A stretch of 47,413 bases of DNA, taken from assembly GCF_000429365.1 (NCBI RefSeq), contig NZ_AUBS01000033.1, forward strand, positions 1-47,413. Reading direction: 5' to 3'. The notes beneath the pieces are model-generated. The model was not told the origin of the DNA. It did not search any database and saw nothing but the letters and a program-made list of their open reading frames with translations. Within the stretch, counting starts at the first letter, position 1. Each line of letters opens with the position of its first letter. This DNA is from Pseudodonghicola xiamenensis DSM 18339 (GTDB taxonomy: Bacteria; Pseudomonadota; Alphaproteobacteria; Rhodobacterales; Rhodobacteraceae). Shown here piece after piece: positions 15,499 to 23,759 of the stretch. A program made the position numbers and the translations under genes.

Positions 15499-15990
15499 TT
15501 ACTCGATGATCACAAGCGGGGTGCCGAATTCAACTGCCGCCCCGTCATCGACCAGGATGCGCTTCACGGTGCCGGCGCGCGGTGCGTGAATGTGGTTCAT
15601 GGTTTTCATCGCCTCGACGATCAGCAGCGTGTCGCCTTCGTCGACCTGGCTGCCGACCTTCACGAAGGGGGCGGCGCCGGGTTCGGGCTGGAGATAGATC
15701 GTGCCGACCATGGGAGAGGTCACGGCGCCGGGATGGGCGGCCGGATCCTCGGCTGCCGCGGCAGCGACGGGAGCGGGCGCAGCGGCGACAGGCGCAGGTG
15801 CGACGGCCGCGGGGGCTGCCATCGCAACCGGGGCCGCCGCGATGGGGGCCGCCCGGCTGACGCGCACATTCAGGCTGTTATCTTCACTGTATTCGCGCTT
15901 GACCTCAAGTTCGGTCAGGTCGTTTTCTTGCAGCAGCTCTGCAAGCGCCTTGATGAAAGCCACATCCGCGTCAGTGGTTTTGTTCGTCAT
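15499..15990 (-). CDS. accB: Biotin carboxyl carrier protein AccB
   Basis: A 163-residue carrier. Residues 1-45 form the N-terminal domain, about 47-90 an Ala/Pro-rich flexible linker, and 90-163 the biotinyl domain with the acceptor lysine K129 in VEAMKTMN. It carries carboxybiotin between AccC and the carboxyltransferase. I placed the start at 15990 (MTNKTTDADVAFIK), the normal family start; a longer frame to 16050 has no matching extension. First gene of accBC. Confidence 0.97.
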   Translation of the reverse strand: MTNKTTDADVAFIKALAELLQENDLTELEVKREYSEDNSLNVRVSRAAPIAAAPVAMAAPAAVAPAPVAAAPAPVAAAAAEDPAAHPGAVTSPMVGTIYLQPEPGAAPFVKVGSQVDEGDTLLIVEAMKTMNHIHAPRAGTVKRILVDDGAAVEFGTPLVIIE

Positions 15991-16133
15991 GTCTGTCCTC
16001 GACCGGTTACTTCCGCAGGCCCCGCTTCGCGGGCGCGGCATGCAAATCATGCGCGCTTATAGGCCATGGGGCAAAGGGAGAAAAGCGCCCATCCCCTTTT
16101 CCTCTGCCGTAACGTCAACGCGTCCAATTGCTC

Positions 16134-16682
16134 TTACATTGGCATGCCCGACAGCTTTGCAACCAGTTCCGGCAGCTTGCGGGCGCCGAATTTTTGCAGC
16201 AGGCGGGCACGATAGGCTTCGACGGTGCGGAACGACAGGCTCAGCTCCACCCCGACCTCCTTGGCCGATAGACCCTGGCAGGTGAGGATCGCCACATCAC
16301 GTTCACGTGGGGTCAGCCGGACCAGGGGGCGTTCGTCGGAAATATCCGTAAATGACCAGATTCCATGTCGGAACGGCTGATCTGGGGTCATCGACTGGCC
16401 ACTTGCCCGGCACCAGAATAGCTCTCCGTTGTTGCGGCGCATGATCCGCTCGTCATGATATTCGCCGGTGCGCCGCATCGCATCCAGTCCGCGGGCGCCG
16501 ATGCGCTCGAATTCGGCCTGCGAGGGGTAGAAATCGCGCAGTGGCCGGTTGCGATAATCGTCCTCGGTGCCGCCGAAGGTGCGGATAAAGCGCAGGTTCG
16601 CACGCCGGATGATCCGGTTTTCCAGTTCGACCAGGCCGACAGGGGCGTAGAGGAAGGCGATATCGCTGTTCATGTCTGACAA
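16134..16682 (-). CDS. PAS-LuxR solo transcriptional regulator
   Basis: A 182-residue protein. Residues about 5-115 are a PAS-like sensor domain (PVGLVELENRIIRRANLRFIRTFGG ... ELFWCRASG). Residues about 122-180 are a LuxR/GerE helix-turn-helix (LTPRERDVAILTCQGLSAKEVGVELSLSFRTVEAYRARLLQKFG). No receiver domain or AHL-binding domain is present. The ligand is unknown. An in-frame ATG three codons later is an alternative start. It lies in the same direction as the upstream glycosyltransferase gene (33-base gap) and the downstream accBC genes. Confidence 0.85.
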   Translation of the reverse strand: MSDMNSDIAFLYAPVGLVELENRIIRRANLRFIRTFGGTEDDYRNRPLRDFYPSQAEFERIGARGLDAMRRTGEYHDERIMRRNNGELFWCRASGQSMTPDQPFRHGIWSFTDISDERPLVRLTPRERDVAILTCQGLSAKEVGVELSLSFRTVEAYRARLLQKFGARKLPELVAKLSGMPM

Positions 16683-16715
16683 ATTGCCGGGATTTGCCGG
16701 GGAAGAGAAGGGCCC

Positions 16716-17582
16716 TCAGAAAGAGAGGATGCGCTGGGGCAGGGTGGTGCGGCATTCGGGACGAATATTCTGGGCGCGCAGCAGCCCCTTTTTCAGGTCG
16801 CGCTGCGGGGCGGTGCTGATCCGTTCCCAGGCCTCGGGCTCGCAGTCCTGCCAGGGGCGTTCGGGCAGCGCTTCGAAATCGCTGTAGAACTTGCGCGCGG
16901 TCAGCTTCGGCTTGGCCCAGGCCGATCCGGGCAGCGCCCTGCCGGGGCCGGTGGCGATCTCGCGCCGGTGTTCGTTCGCCGCGTTGAGCGCCCGCCGGCT
17001 GGCGTATTTCAGATGCGCCAGATAGACGCCGCGCGGCAGCACAAACGGATAGCGTGCCGCCCGCGCCGGCCTGAGTGCGATACCGTGGCGGGCCAGGGCC
17101 ATGCCGTTGCGCGCGGCCCAGGCCTTGGAGTAATGGCCGGAAAAGGCGATGGCCGGGCGCAGCGGCAGGGCGGCCTTGCCCTCGCCGATCCTGGGGTCGC
17201 CGGGCCGTTCCGCCACATTCATCCCCAGCGCGAAGATCGCGTCCGACGGCTGTCCCTCCAGCAGGGTCGAGAAATTCGGGTGGATATCGGGGTCGAGACA
17301 GATCAGCTCGTCCGCATCGGTGCGGATCACCCAGTCATAGACGGCGCCAAGCCCGGCCTGAAACCCATTCAGTACCGTATCGCGCAGCGTGTCGAACCCA
17401 TCCAGCCGATCACGCGGAAGCGGCAGAATGGTGGCCTTGGGGCAAAGCATCGACAGGGTCGGGTCGGCGCCGTGGGCCACGATGAACAGATTCTCCGCCC
17501 CCAGATGGCGGGCATAGTGGCGATACCATTGGGCCAGGGCCCAGTGGTCGCGATAGACCATAGTGATCGCACAGATTTTCAT
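16716..17582 (-). CDS. Glycosyltransferase family 2-like protein
   Basis: A 288-residue protein starting MKICAITMVYRDHWALAQWYRHYARHLG. This is the N-terminus of the glyco_tranf_2_4 type common in Rhodobacteraceae, with a DxD-like RTDADELI motif at D89-D91 that should bind the nucleotide-sugar metal. It has no signal peptide or TM segment. The frame extends 128 codons upstream, but that part is not family-like, so I used the ATG at 17582. The acceptor and sugar are unknown. The downstream PAS-LuxR gene may share its transcript. Confidence 0.82.
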   Translation of the reverse strand: MKICAITMVYRDHWALAQWYRHYARHLGAENLFIVAHGADPTLSMLCPKATILPLPRDRLDGFDTLRDTVLNGFQAGLGAVYDWVIRTDADELICLDPDIHPNFSTLLEGQPSDAIFALGMNVAERPGDPRIGEGKAALPLRPAIAFSGHYSKAWAARNGMALARHGIALRPARAARYPFVLPRGVYLAHLKYASRRALNAANEHRREIATGPGRALPGSAWAKPKLTARKFYSDFEALPERPWQDCEPEAWERISTAPQRDLKKGLLRAQNIRPECRTTLPQRILSF

Positions 17583-17724
17583 GGGCTCACTTTGCTGTGA
17601 GGCAGGGATTCCGACAAGCGGAACTTGTGTCGGGTCAGCCTTGGGCTGACGTGGCGTTCCCGCTGGACAGGGGGGGCTCGGCGGATACCCTTGCGCCGAC
17701 ATCGGGGCCGGGGGAGGGGCGCGA

Positions 17725-18150
17725 ATGGAGATGCTGGAACATGGGCGGGCGGTACTGGCGGCGCAACCGTTTTCGCAACTGGTCGGCGCCGAGCTGACCC
17801 GCTTCGCCCCGGGGGAGGCTGAAATCGCCCTGGCGATCACCCCGTCATTGAAACAGCAAGACGGTTTCGTGCACGGTGGAGTGCTGGCCTTTCTGGCCGA
17901 CAATGCGCTGACCTTCGCGGGCGGGTCGGTGCTGATGGGGGTGCTGACCTCGGAACTCAAGATCAACTATCTGCGTCCTGGGGTTGGCGAACGTCTGATC
18001 GCACGGGCCACGGTGCTGTCGCACGGGCGCAGCCAGGCGGTGTGCCGTTGCGAGATCTTCGCGCTGAGCGACGGGGTGGAAAAGCTCTGCGCCGCGGCTC
18101 AAGGCACGATCGCCAAGGTGTCGCCGCCGGGTGGAAATTCGGACGCCTGA
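17725..18150 (+). CDS. PaaI-family hotdog thioesterase
   Basis: A 141-residue hotdog-fold acyl-CoA thioesterase. The signature HGGVLAFLADNALTFAG is at 50-66, with the conserved HGG and the Asp at 59 expected to act in catalysis, followed by LKINYLRPGVGERLIARATVLSHGRSQAVCRCEI. It hydrolyses acyl- or aryl-CoA thioesters; the substrate is not predictable. ATG 17725 follows a GGGGAGGGG ribosome site. It converges with the livF-type gene across a strong hairpin pair. Confidence 0.9.
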   Translation: MEMLEHGRAVLAAQPFSQLVGAELTRFAPGEAEIALAITPSLKQQDGFVHGGVLAFLADNALTFAGGSVLMGVLTSELKINYLRPGVGERLIARATVLSHGRSQAVCRCEIFALSDGVEKLCAAAQGTIAKVSPPGGNSDA

Positions 18151-18154
18151 TAGA

Positions 18155-18208
18155 GAGCGGGCCGCCTGGACAGGCGGCCCGCTCAGGGCACGGGGTCTTG
18201 CGACCCCG
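18155..18208. terminator. Double hairpin between convergent genes
   Basis: First hairpin: perfect 14-base arms gagcgggccgcctg and caggcggcccgctc (18155-18184). Second hairpin: cggggtc/gaccccg (18191-18208). It lies between the thioesterase gene and livF and probably terminates from both sides. T-runs are absent. Confidence 0.65.
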
Positions 18209-18222
18209 CGGCAGGGAGCTTG

Positions 18223-18978
18223 TTAGATCGCCAGATATTCGGCGCGCAAGTCGGCATTTTCCAAGACTTCGGCGGCGGTGCCGTCAAAAACGATGGTGCC
18301 GGTGTCGAGGATGATCGCTCGATCTGCCAGTTGCAGCGCGCGCACCGCATTCTGTTCGACCAGAATGGTGGTCATCCCCTGTTCCTTGATGTGGATGAGG
18401 GTCTTTTCGATCTCGTCCACGATCACCGGGGCGAGGCCCTCATAGGGTTCGTCCAGCAGCAGCACCTTGATGTCGCGGGCCAGGGCGCGGGCGATGGCCA
18501 GCATCTGCTGTTCGCCGCCCGACAGCGTCACCCCCTCCTGCTTGCGACGCTCGCCCAGGCGGGGAAACAGCTCGTAAAGCCGGCCGATGCTCCAGCCGAT
18601 GGGCGGCGCGATCTGGGCGAGTTGCAGATTCTCCTCCACCGTCAGCCCGGGGATGATGCGCCGGTCCTCCGGCACCAGCCCCAGCCCGCTGGTGGCCGCT
18701 TCGTATGAGGTCATGGAATGCAGCGGCTTGTGATCCAGCCAGATTTCCCCGCGCGTCACCTGCGGGCTGCCGGTGCGGGCGATCGACCGCAGGGTCGAGG
18801 TCTTGCCCGCGCCATTGCGGCCCAGAAGCGCCAGAATCTCCCCCTCGTGCACGTTGAAGGAGATGCCCTGCACGATATAGCTCTCGCCATAATAGGCGTG
18901 CATGTCCCAGACCGACAGAAAGGCCGGGGCAGTCAGCGCCTGATTGGCGTTCTTGGAAAAGTCGGGTTTGACGTTCAT
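18223..18978 (-). CDS. livF: Branched-chain amino acid-type ABC transporter ATP-binding protein (LivF)
   Basis: A 251-residue ABC ATPase. Walker A LGRNGAGKT at about 53-61, signature LSGGEQQM, Walker B KVLLLDEPYEGLAP, switch LVEQNA. The EPYEGLAP form after Walker B is typical of LivF. It is the last gene of a five-gene importer operon (binding protein, LivH, LivM, LivG, LivF). It has about 20 extra N-terminal residues before the ATPase core. The true substrate could be another amide or short-chain acid. Confidence 0.92.
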   Translation of the reverse strand: MNVKPDFSKNANQALTAPAFLSVWDMHAYYGESYIVQGISFNVHEGEILALLGRNGAGKTSTLRSIARTGSPQVTRGEIWLDHKPLHSMTSYEAATSGLGLVPEDRRIIPGLTVEENLQLAQIAPPIGWSIGRLYELFPRLGERRKQEGVTLSGGEQQMLAIARALARDIKVLLLDEPYEGLAPVIVDEIEKTLIHIKEQGMTTILVEQNAVRALQLADRAIILDTGTIVFDGTAAEVLENADLRAEYLAI

Positions 18979-18992
18979 TGCGCGGCCCTCCG

Positions 18993-19748
18993 TTACGCGG
19001 TTTCACCCAGGTACGCTTCGCGCACCTTGGGATTGCCGCGGATGTTCTGCGGCTCGTCCTCGACCAGCGGCGTGCCCTGCGCCAGAACGGTGATCCGGTC
19101 GGCAAGCGAAAACACAACGTGCATGTCGTGTTCGATGATGGCGATGGTGATATCGCGTTCCGCCTTGATCTGCTTTAACAGGTCGATGGTGTTGTTGGTA
19201 TCGGCTCGCGCCATGCCGGCGGTGGGTTCGTCCAGAAGCAGCAGCCGCGGCTCCTGGCTCAGGCACATGCCGATCTCTAGCCGCCGCTTGTCACCGCGCG
19301 ACATCGAGGCGGCGTGCATGTGCCGCTTGTCGATCATCTTCATGTCGATCAGCATTTTTTCGGCCTGTTCCAGCACCGCGCTTTCATGCGCCACGCTTTC
19401 GATCGCATGCATGCGGAAGGCGCCGTCGCGGCGGGCGAAGATCGGGATCAGCATGTTTTCCATCACCGTCAGATCGCCGAAGATCTCGGGGGTCTGGAAC
19501 ACGCGGGAAATACCCATCTGGTTGATCTCGAACGGCTTGCGGCCCAGCACGGATTGGCCGTCGAACATCACGGATCCGGTGTCGGGGATCAGCTTGCCCA
19601 CCAGGCAGTTCAGCAGGGTGGATTTGCCGGCCCCGTTGGGGCCGATGATGGCATGCACGGTGTTTTCCCGCACATCGAGGGTGACATTGTTCAGCGCCTT
19701 GAGGCCGCCGAAGTTCTTCGAGACGTTCTTGACTTCGAGAATACCCAT
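18993..19748 (-). CDS. livG: Branched-chain amino acid-type ABC transporter ATP-binding protein (LivG)
   Basis: A 251-residue ABC ATPase. Walker A IGPNGAGKST, signature MSRGDKRRLEIG, where the usual LSGGQ is degenerate (SRGDK, as in some LivG/UrtD homologues), Walker B LLLLDEPTAGMA, switch IIEHDMH. I chose ATG 19748, preceded by AGGAGG; the longer open frame upstream overlaps livM. It partners LivF on the inner face of the membrane. Confidence 0.92.
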   Translation of the reverse strand: MGILEVKNVSKNFGGLKALNNVTLDVRENTVHAIIGPNGAGKSTLLNCLVGKLIPDTGSVMFDGQSVLGRKPFEINQMGISRVFQTPEIFGDLTVMENMLIPIFARRDGAFRMHAIESVAHESAVLEQAEKMLIDMKMIDKRHMHAASMSRGDKRRLEIGMCLSQEPRLLLLDEPTAGMARADTNNTIDLLKQIKAERDITIAIIEHDMHVVFSLADRITVLAQGTPLVEDEPQNIRGNPKVREAYLGETA

Positions 19749-19758
19749 GGCGGCCTCC

Positions 19759-20955
19759 TTACTCTGCCGGTTCGGTCTTGCGGCGGCTGTCTTCGGCGCG
19801 TCGGCCCCTGATCCAGCGGGCCAGCCGCTGGCCACCCTCGACCAGTCCACCGGGCAGGAAGATCACCACCAGCATGAACAAGAGGCCCAGTGTGAGGTGC
19901 CAACCCTTGCCGATGAAGGGATGCACGATGAAGACCATGACATCCTCAAGCCCGTCGGGCAGAAAGCCGAACCAGCCATGCAGCACGGTGTCGTTGATCT
20001 TCGAGAAGATGTTCTCGAAATACTTGATGAAACCCGCGCCCAGCACCGGGCCGATCAGCGTGCCGGTGCCGCCGAGGATGGTCATCAGCACGACTTCGCC
20101 GCTGGCGGTCCATTGCATCCGCTCGGCACCGGCCAACGGGTCCATCGCCGCCATCAGTCCGCCGGCGAGGCCTGCGTACATCCCCGAGATCACGAAGGCG
20201 GCCAGCGTATAGGGGCGGGTGTTCAGCCCGGTGTAATTCATCCGCTGCTGGTTCGATTTCACCGCCCTCAGCATCATCCCGAAGGGTGAGCGGAAGATGC
20301 GGATCGCCAGATAGAATACCAGCAGCATGACCACCGCGCAGAGGTAGTAGCCGGTATTGAACGAAAAGCTCCAGTCGCCCATGTGCATCGTGTGGGTGGC
20401 TCGCATCGACAGGCCGAAGAGATGCGGAAGGTCGGGCAGCCGGTCGCTGTGGAACCACTGCGGATCATCGGTATAGACCTGCAGCCCGGTTTCGCCGTTG
20501 GTCAGGTTGAACTTTGGGTTCGACAGCACCGAATAGGCCAGCGCAAAGGACATCTGTGCGAAGGCCAGCGTCAGGATCGAGAAATAGATACCCGACCGGC
20601 GTAGGCTGACGAAGCCGATGAGAAGCGAGAAGAGCCCGGCCACCACCACGCTGAGCGCGATCGCCGGCAGCACGTTGTAGGTGAACAGCTTGAAGATCCA
20701 GACCGCCGAATAGCTGCCCACCCCCAGAAAGGCGGCATGGCCGAAGGACAGGTATCCGGTCAGTCCAAAGAGGATGTTGAAGCCCACCGCGAAGATGCCG
20801 AAGATCACGAAGCGCTGCATCAGGTCGGGATAGCCCGCGTTGAACTGCGCCATGGCGCTGCCGGCGGGGAAGGGGTTCAGGATGAACGGCGCGCAGAGCG
20901 TCAGCACCGCCACCACGATCAGGAGGGTGGTGTCTTTCTTGCCCAGTCCTAGCAT
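19759..20955 (-). CDS. livM: Branched-chain amino acid-type ABC transporter permease (LivM)
   Basis: A 398-residue inner-membrane permease of the LivM type with about nine to ten TM segments. Diagnostic stretches are GLTGYLSFGHAAFLGVGSYSA near the N-terminus and MRAVKSNQQRMNYTGLNTRPYTLAAFVISGMYAGLAG near the middle, the coupling-helix region. The C-terminus is Arg/Glu-rich and cytosolic. It is encoded three bases after livH and is part of the same operon. Confidence 0.94.
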   Translation of the reverse strand: MLGLGKKDTTLLIVVAVLTLCAPFILNPFPAGSAMAQFNAGYPDLMQRFVIFGIFAVGFNILFGLTGYLSFGHAAFLGVGSYSAVWIFKLFTYNVLPAIALSVVVAGLFSLLIGFVSLRRSGIYFSILTLAFAQMSFALAYSVLSNPKFNLTNGETGLQVYTDDPQWFHSDRLPDLPHLFGLSMRATHTMHMGDWSFSFNTGYYLCAVVMLLVFYLAIRIFRSPFGMMLRAVKSNQQRMNYTGLNTRPYTLAAFVISGMYAGLAGGLMAAMDPLAGAERMQWTASGEVVLMTILGGTGTLIGPVLGAGFIKYFENIFSKINDTVLHGWFGFLPDGLEDVMVFIVHPFIGKGWHLTLGLLFMLVVIFLPGGLVEGGQRLARWIRGRRAEDSRRKTEPAE

Positions 20956-20958
20956 GGG

Positions 20959-21990
20959 TTAGTCCTCCATCACGCCCTTGCGGCCCATCAGGCCACGCGG
21001 ACGCGTCAGCAGAATGATGATGGCGACCAGATAGATGATGATCTGGTTGATGCCCGGAAGGGTGGTCGTGGCCCAGGTGGTCGAGGCGAAGCTTTCCAGG
21101 ATGCCCAGAAGGAACCCCGCCAGCACCGCGCCCGGCAGCGACCCCATGCCGCCGACCACGACGACAACGAAGCTGAGCACCAGGAAATCCATCCCCATGT
21201 GATAATTCGGCGGGTTGAGCGGCCCGTACATCACCCCGGCCAGCCCTGCCACCGCCGCGGCGATGCCGAACATGATGGTGAAGCGGCGGTCGATGTTGAT
21301 GCCCAAAAGGCCCACCGTCTCGCGGTCGGCCATGCCGGCGCGGACCACCATGCCGAAGGTGGTGAATTGCAGGAAGGCGAAGACGCCGCCGATCACCGCC
21401 ACGGCGAAGAAGAAATAGATCAGCCGCCAGATCGGATAGATGATCGCATTGGCCTGAAAGCCGATCATCTGGCCCAGATCGACCGACCCGCGCAGCGCCT
21501 CGGGCGGCGGGGTCTGGATCGGGTTGGCGCCGAAGAAGTATTTCACCACCTCCTGCAGCACGATGGCGAGCCCGAAGGTCACCAGGATCTGATCGGCATG
21601 GGGGCGCTTGTAGAAATGCTTGATCAGCCCGCGCTCCATCGCATAGCCGATCGCCAGCATCACCGGGATCGCGAAGATCAGCGCCAGCGGCACCGACCAG
21701 TCGATAATCGCCGCCCCGGTCTCGGGGCCGAACCAGGACTCGACATAAGGTGTCTTCACTTTCAGCGGATTGCCGAGAAAGTCGGTCTTGGTCGGGTCGA
21801 TCGTCTCAAAGGATAGGGTGAGCAGCCGCTCCAGCGTCACCGCGCAGAAGGCACCGATCATGAACAGCGCGCCATGGGCGAAGTTGACGACGCCGAGCGT
21901 GCCGAAGATGAGGGTCAGCCCCAGGGCGATCAGCGCATAGGCCGAGCCCTTGTCCAGGCCGTTGAGAATTTGCAGAAGGAATGCGTCCAT
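20959..21990 (-). CDS. livH: Branched-chain amino acid-type ABC transporter permease (LivH)
   Basis: A 343-residue inner-membrane permease starting MDAFLLQILNGLDKGSAYALIALGLTLIFGTLGVVNFAHGALFMIGAF, the hallmark LivH N-terminus. It also has RAGMADRETVGLLGINIDRRF, the coupling region. It is somewhat longer than E. coli LivH because of a loop at about 60-95 (TKTDFLGNPLKVKTPYVESWFG). The start lies 145 bases after the binding-protein stop, and the gap contains three stem-loops. Confidence 0.94.
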   Translation of the reverse strand: MDAFLLQILNGLDKGSAYALIALGLTLIFGTLGVVNFAHGALFMIGAFCAVTLERLLTLSFETIDPTKTDFLGNPLKVKTPYVESWFGPETGAAIIDWSVPLALIFAIPVMLAIGYAMERGLIKHFYKRPHADQILVTFGLAIVLQEVVKYFFGANPIQTPPPEALRGSVDLGQMIGFQANAIIYPIWRLIYFFFAVAVIGGVFAFLQFTTFGMVVRAGMADRETVGLLGINIDRRFTIMFGIAAAVAGLAGVMYGPLNPPNYHMGMDFLVLSFVVVVVGGMGSLPGAVLAGFLLGILESFASTTWATTTLPGINQIIIYLVAIIILLTRPRGLMGRKGVMED

Positions 21991-22017
21991 CGTCCCGCCT
22001 CCGGAAGGGGTAGGGGG

Positions 22018-22105
22018 ATGCCTCCGGCCTGGCCGAAGGCATCCGACAGCTGGGTCGACCGTTTTCCGATCTGGAAAACGGCCCGGAATTCCTGGAGAAT
22101 TCCGG
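22018..22105 (-). terminator. Three consecutive intercistronic stem-loops after the binding-protein gene
   Basis: Three consecutive hairpins: 12-base arms with one G-T pair at 22018-22042, perfect 9-base ccgttttcc/ggaaaacgg at 22059-22081, and perfect 9-base ccggaattc/gaattccgg at 22083-22105. They lie inside an operon, so they probably act as attenuators or mRNA-stabilising structures that favour the binding-protein message over the permease genes. Confidence 0.75.
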
Positions 22106-22135
22106 AATCGGCCTCAGAACCGGCCTGGGGGCCGA

Positions 22136-23527
22136 TCAGGCGCCCGGGTTGCACTCTCCGAGGCTGCCGCCTGCGAACATCGGGTGATCCGGCTCGTACC
22201 AGACCTGCGCGGCCGGGGTCACCTGAACCACTTCCAGCAGGTCGAACTCGCTGGTCGGGTTCTCCTTCCCGCGCACCACCAGAACGTCCTTGAAACACTG
22301 GTGATCGGCACCGCGATAGAGCGTCTGGCCATTGCCCAGCCCATCGAACAGGAACCCCTTGTTGGCCTCGGAGCTGATGCCGGGCAGCGAGCTGTCGCCG
22401 CCGGTCAGCGCCTCTTCCACCGCGCAGGGATTGAACGAACCCGCGCGCTGCACCGCATCGGCATAGAGCAGCGTCTGACAATAGCAGGTATGTGCCGCCT
22501 GGCTGGGCGGGAAGCCGTATTTCGTGCCGAAGCTCTTGACGAAGGTCTTCGATGCCTCGTCCTGCAGCGACCAGTGCCAGTTGGTCGATCCCAGGATGCC
22601 CTTGACGTTCTCGCCGGCGCCCTTGGCCATCAGCCGGGAATAGAGCGGCACGACGATTTCGAACCGCTTACCGTTGACCATCTTGTCGCGCAGGCCGAAC
22701 TGCACCGCGTTGGTCAGCGAATTGACCATGTTGCCGCCGTAATGGTTCAGGATCAGCACATCGGCGCCCGAGTTCAGCACCGGCGCGATGTATGAACTAA
22801 AGTCCGTCGCGGCCAGCGGCGTCTTGACCGTGTTCACCGTCTCCCAGCCCAGGGCCTCGGTCGCGGCCTTGATCGATTCCTCCTGGGTCCAGCCCCAGGT
22901 GTAATCGGCGGTCAGGTGATAGGCCTTGCGGTCCTTGCCGTATTGCGCCGCCAGCACCGGCGCCAGCGCAGCCCCCGACATATAGGCGTTGAAGAAATGG
23001 CGGAAGCCGTTGGCCTTCTTGTCCTTGCCTGTGGTGTCGTTGGAATGGGTCAGCCCCGCCATGAAGATCACGCCGGCCTCTTGGCACAGGCCTTGCACCG
23101 CGACAGCCACGCCTGAGGACGAGCCGCCGGTGATCATGATGGCGCCGTCCTTCTCGATCATTGACTTGGCGCTGGCGCGGGCGGCGTCCGATTTGGTCTG
23201 GGTGTCGCCGGTGACGAATTGCACCTTCTTGTCGAGGATGCCGTTGCCCTGCAGCGCCTTGGAGCTGAAGGTGTTCAACATGCCGCCATCGCCTTCGCCG
23301 TTCAGATGTTCGACGGCGAGTTGATAGGCGCGCAGCTCATCCGCGCCCTCGTCGGCATAGGGGCCGCTTTGCGGGACGTTGAAGCCCAGCGTCACGGTGG
23401 CGCCGGTGGGTTCGTTCATATAGGCCGAGGCCGAAGAGGCGGTGAAGATCGTCGGTAGTGCCAGCCCGGCGCCTGCAGCGGCACCTGTCCTGAGCACGCC
23501 GCGACGCGTGACAGTGGTCTTGGTCAT
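22136..23527 (-). CDS. Branched-chain amino acid-type ABC transporter substrate-binding protein, Tat signal
   Basis: A 463-residue periplasmic type-1 binding protein (Peripla_BP_6). The N-terminus carries a twin-arginine signal (VTRRGVLRTG, Arg 8-9) with an A-rich hydrophobic core, so export as a folded protein is likely. The mature part begins near YMNEPTGATVTLGFNVPQSGPYADEG. I chose ATG 23527, preceded by GGGAGGA; the frame extends upstream without support. It is first in the transporter operon. Its substrate is unknown; the divergent fatty-acyl-type regulator hints at an organic acid, amide or amino acid. Confidence 0.92.
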   Translation of the reverse strand: MTKTTVTRRGVLRTGAAAGAGLALPTIFTASSASAYMNEPTGATVTLGFNVPQSGPYADEGADELRAYQLAVEHLNGEGDGGMLNTFSSKALQGNGILDKKVQFVTGDTQTKSDAARASAKSMIEKDGAIMITGGSSSGVAVAVQGLCQEAGVIFMAGLTHSNDTTGKDKKANGFRHFFNAYMSGAALAPVLAAQYGKDRKAYHLTADYTWGWTQEESIKAATEALGWETVNTVKTPLAATDFSSYIAPVLNSGADVLILNHYGGNMVNSLTNAVQFGLRDKMVNGKRFEIVVPLYSRLMAKGAGENVKGILGSTNWHWSLQDEASKTFVKSFGTKYGFPPSQAAHTCYCQTLLYADAVQRAGSFNPCAVEEALTGGDSSLPGISSEANKGFLFDGLGNGQTLYRGADHQCFKDVLVVRGKENPTSEFDLLEVVQVTPAAQVWYEPDHPMFAGGSLGECNPGA

Positions 23528-23759
23528 GTGGTCCTCCCATTTCGCTCTCTGCGCCGCCGGGCTCCTCTTCCCGGGGATGGCGCAAGCACGATTGTGCAAA
23601 TCAAGTATGCTGGGGGGCCGGAAAATTTCGCAATAAGCCCCTTGATGGGAAGAATATTTTTGTCAACTAATGAACAGATATATAGGTATAATTGTCAAAA
23701 TCATTATGCTGCATCGCGGAAAGGCCTTGAAAAGCCGATAGAAAGGGGAGGGGCGTGCC
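23528..23759. promoter_or_regulatory. Divergent promoter region of the transporter operon and the XRE regulator
   Basis: An unusually A+T-rich 232-base spacer with two TTGTCAA direct repeats about 30 bases apart and TATAAT-like sequence near 23685-23690. It probably holds both promoters and the regulator's own site. No exact operator is assigned. Confidence 0.4.
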
